This document shows positions 62,308 to 64,000 of a stretch of 64,000 bases of DNA, piece by piece. The position numbers were made by a program, and so were the translations under genes. Within the stretch, counting starts at the first letter, position 1. Each line of letters starts with the position of its first letter. The stretch is taken from positions 62,001 through 126,000 of the forward strand of contig NZ_JAYGJQ010000001.1 of NCBI RefSeq assembly GCF_035013165.1, written 5' to 3'. The notes beneath the pieces are model-generated. The model had not been told where the DNA came from. It ran no database searches and saw only the letters and a program-made list of their open reading frames with translations. The stretch comes from Bacteriovorax sp. PP10 (GTDB lineage Bacteria; Bdellovibrionota; Bacteriovoracia; Bacteriovoracales; Bacteriovoracaceae).

Positions 62308-63284
62308 GGGCCCTCCCTAAGGAGTAGACGTCTGGATAATTCGGCCCCGATTAAAAGCAGAACTCCGATTAAAAGATATTTGAAATACAGCTCTTCATAG
62401 ATAATCTTTCCAGATTGCTCAATTTCCGTGCGCTCAAGTTTATTAATATCACCTAAAACGTTTTGAAGGGCCTTATTATCTCGGGCCATATAAAACTTCC
62501 CGCCAGTAATACGAGCGATTTCTTGAAGACCTTTTTCATCTACACTTCCACCTGGAATGACTTGATAGCGTTGAACCCCAAACATATTGGCGCCAACTGG
62601 AATGCGTGCGTCTTTTGCTCCTCCAATCCCAATCGTGTAAATCTTAATTTTTTGTTCAGCCGCCATCTCTGCTGCCTGAAGTGGCGTAAGTGTCCCTACG
62701 TTACTTACTCCATCCGTAAGAAGAATAATGACTTTATTTTTCGCCAAAGACTGAAGAAGACGACCAACGCCTAAGGCAAGAGCATCACCGATATTCGTTC
62801 CATCTCCCAGCACACCTAACTTAATCTGGGCGACCATTTTATTAATCAGATTTAAATCAGTAGATAACGGAAGGAGTGTAAAAACTTTTTCTGCAAAAAT
62901 AACAATTCCAATTCGATCGCGTGGAAAAAGTGCAACGAAGTCCTGAATCTTTTGTTTTGCTGCTTCAAATCTATTGGGCTTCAAGTCTTCAGCAAGCATT
63001 GATCTTGATAAGTCGAGAACAATAAAAATATCGTTAACCTCAATAGTGTTTTTATCCATTCCCATAGGTCTGCGAGGACCGGCAAGAGCAAATGAAATAT
63101 ATAACCAACTCACGACTCCCATAATGAAGATCAAACTTCTTAGAATAGGAATGCCTTTTTTCTTATATTTCGAGGGAATAAAAAGCTGAGGTTTTTTAAA
63201 CCAATAAAAGAAGCCGATGATCCAAAAGATCAAACCGACTCCACCGAAAATAGCATAATGGATATGTTGAAATTCAAAATTCAT
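62304..63284 (-). CDS. batA: BatA: membrane-anchored von Willebrand factor A protein
   Basis: Short N-terminal membrane helices (IFGGVGLIFWIIGFFYWF and LRSLIFIMGVVSWLYISFALAG), then a vWA domain with an intact MIDAS (FIVLDLSRSMLAEDL, DxSxS) and later T and D positions (LLTDGVSNVGTL), and a C-terminal helix (LYFKYLLIGVLLLIGAEL). This is the BatA layout: periplasmic vWA held between membrane anchors. It shares ATGA at both ends with neighbouring genes. A homologue, BatB, follows in the fused protein. MoxR and DUF58 genes that usually precede it would lie beyond the window end. Confidence 0.9.
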   Translation of the reverse strand: MNFEFQHIHYAIFGGVGLIFWIIGFFYWFKKPQLFIPSKYKKKGIPILRSLIFIMGVVSWLYISFALAGPRRPMGMDKNTIEVNDIFIVLDLSRSMLAEDLKPNRFEAAKQKIQDFVALFPRDRIGIVIFAEKVFTLLPLSTDLNLINKMVAQIKLGVLGDGTNIGDALALGVGRLLQSLAKNKVIILLTDGVSNVGTLTPLQAAEMAAEQKIKIYTIGIGGAKDARIPVGANMFGVQRYQVIPGGSVDEKGLQEIARITGGKFYMARDNKALQNVLGDINKLERTEIEQSGKIIYEELYFKYLLIGVLLLIGAELSRRLLLREGP

Positions 63285-64000
63285 TTTTCAAAGCTCCTTC
63301 TGATGATATCAAAAGAAGATTTCACTTCCTCAATCTCAGCATTCCCCCATTCTTTTTTGAACTGGTGCTGATTAAGTGTTTTTAAGAACTCAAAATGGGC
63401 CGGTGCTCTTTCAACTAAAAGCCCCATCCAGGTCTCTTTATCCTTATAAATCGCTTCAAAGTCTTCTCTCTTTGCTGCTCTTCTAAAGATCTCATCATAT
63501 TTCTTTCTAGCTTTTTTAATAGAATCTGGTTTTAGGCCTACAAGGAATTCTTTAATCGCCTTTCTTTTAATGACGGCCAAAACCAATAGCACAATCAACA
63601 CACCAAGGATGATCATCCAGATAATTGATTTATTCAGCGATTGATCCAGGATATAGAAATCTGAATTTTTTCCTTGGAGCTCAGTAATGGCAAGTGCACC
63701 TGACTTTAATTCAATCAGTGTATCGTTATACTTAAACGCAAAAGTTGGTTGGGCCTTGGCCGTTTTAACAATAAACAAACCTTTGAGTTCAACTACATCA
63801 GCATTGTTTTGAGAAACACCTAAGCTGGTAATCTGAGCAAGATATAAAGCATTAAAGAACAATGTCTTTTCTAGTTTCTTAAACTGAGTCAGGTCGGCAT
63901 TTTCAATTGGCCAGACTCTAATCGTGGCCTCAATCAAATCACCCTCTTTCACCTGGGTCGTGTTTTGAGAAGGAATGAATTCACTCTGAATAGTCTGAGC
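63281..64000 (-). CDS. Bat-cluster membrane protein (partial, cut by window end)
   Basis: The frame is open to the window edge, so the N-terminus (probably a signal peptide) is missing; the first visible codons are not a start. A GTG at 63952 exists but 16 more codons precede it in frame. The visible part has a periplasmic beta-rich region, one membrane helix (IIWMIILGVLIVLLVLAVIKR, about 120 residues from the C-terminus) and a cytoplasmic basic helical tail (KKARKKYDEIFRRAAKREDFEAIYKD). Such DUF4381-like or BatD-like accessory proteins often lie between the DUF58 gene and batA. No function is assigned. Confidence 0.65.
   Translation of the reverse strand, partial: AQTIQSEFIPSQNTTQVKEGDLIEATIRVWPIENADLTQFKKLEKTLFFNALYLAQITSLGVSQNNADVVELKGLFIVKTAKAQPTFAFKYNDTLIELKSGALAITELQGKNSDFYILDQSLNKSIIWMIILGVLIVLLVLAVIKRKAIKEFLVGLKPDSIKKARKKYDEIFRRAAKREDFEAIYKDKETWMGLLVERAPAHFEFLKTLNQHQFKKEWGNAEIEEVKSSFDIIRRSFEK

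Overview
The window looks like a stretch of core chromosome from a low-GC, Gram-negative bacterium, most likely a Bdellovibrionota member (Bacteriovorax/Halobacteriovorax-like). The evidence is gene content: an outer membrane (Omp85/TamB pair, PilQ secretin), a Myxococcus-type type IV pilus cluster with its own ABC transporter, a Bat (BatA-BatB/C-BatD) cluster, and large secreted Cys-rich and matrixin-like proteins. The taxonomic call is inference; no rRNA or tRNA gene was seen. I found no insertion sequence, prophage or CRISPR array. Genes are tightly packed, often with 1-4 nt stop/start overlaps.

Layout. 1-6050 (minus): a membrane protein cut by the window edge, a 1161-aa Cys-rich secreted protein, and a UbiB/ABC1 kinase-like protein. 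6108-12739 (mostly plus): a small membrane protein, a zinc-ribbon protein, GreA, RecG, an FHA protein, an alpha/beta hydrolase and PgpA, with a convergent 413-aa hypothetical protein. 12741-19089 (plus): recA (with four 11-bp-spaced TTRCGC boxes upstream), recX, alaS and a family-5 solute-binding lipoprotein. 19305-22543: small proteins, including an orphan DHp-like (histidine-phosphotransfer) protein, an acyl-CoA ligase and RpoZ. 22544-22849: a 306-nt gap holding three rho-independent terminators and probably a small RNA. 22850-31156 (minus): Lon, an AMIN-like protein, a matrixin-like metalloprotease, a partner protein whose ribosome-binding site lies in a 13-bp inverted repeat, and a divergent UvrA paralogue with one apparently dead composite ATP site. 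31238-39935 (minus): RpsI, RplM, TamA/BamA-like, TamB and a repeat protein. 40046-57057: EF-P, AroQ, a TPR protein and the type IV pilus cluster (pilQPONM, pilD, an ABC transporter matching Myxococcus pilHI, pilA, pilC, pilT, pilB), interrupted by two plus-strand genes, one a GT-C-like polytopic protein that could glycosylate pilin. 57158-64000 (minus): AroE-like, RibF, BatD, a fused BatB-BatC, BatA and a further Bat-cluster membrane protein cut by the window edge.

How the genes work together. recA-recX encode recombinase and modulator; recG adds fork repair. PilB/PilT/PilC/PilM-Q/PilD/PilA form a complete-looking extension/retraction pilus, without the pilS/pilR regulators seen in Myxococcus. 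TamA-TamB would move material to the outer membrane. The Bat proteins form a membrane vWA complex. Promoter reading suggests several -10 elements placed so that transcripts begin at or within 2 nt of the start codon, and two divergent gene pairs that share overlapping, near-palindromic -10 elements.
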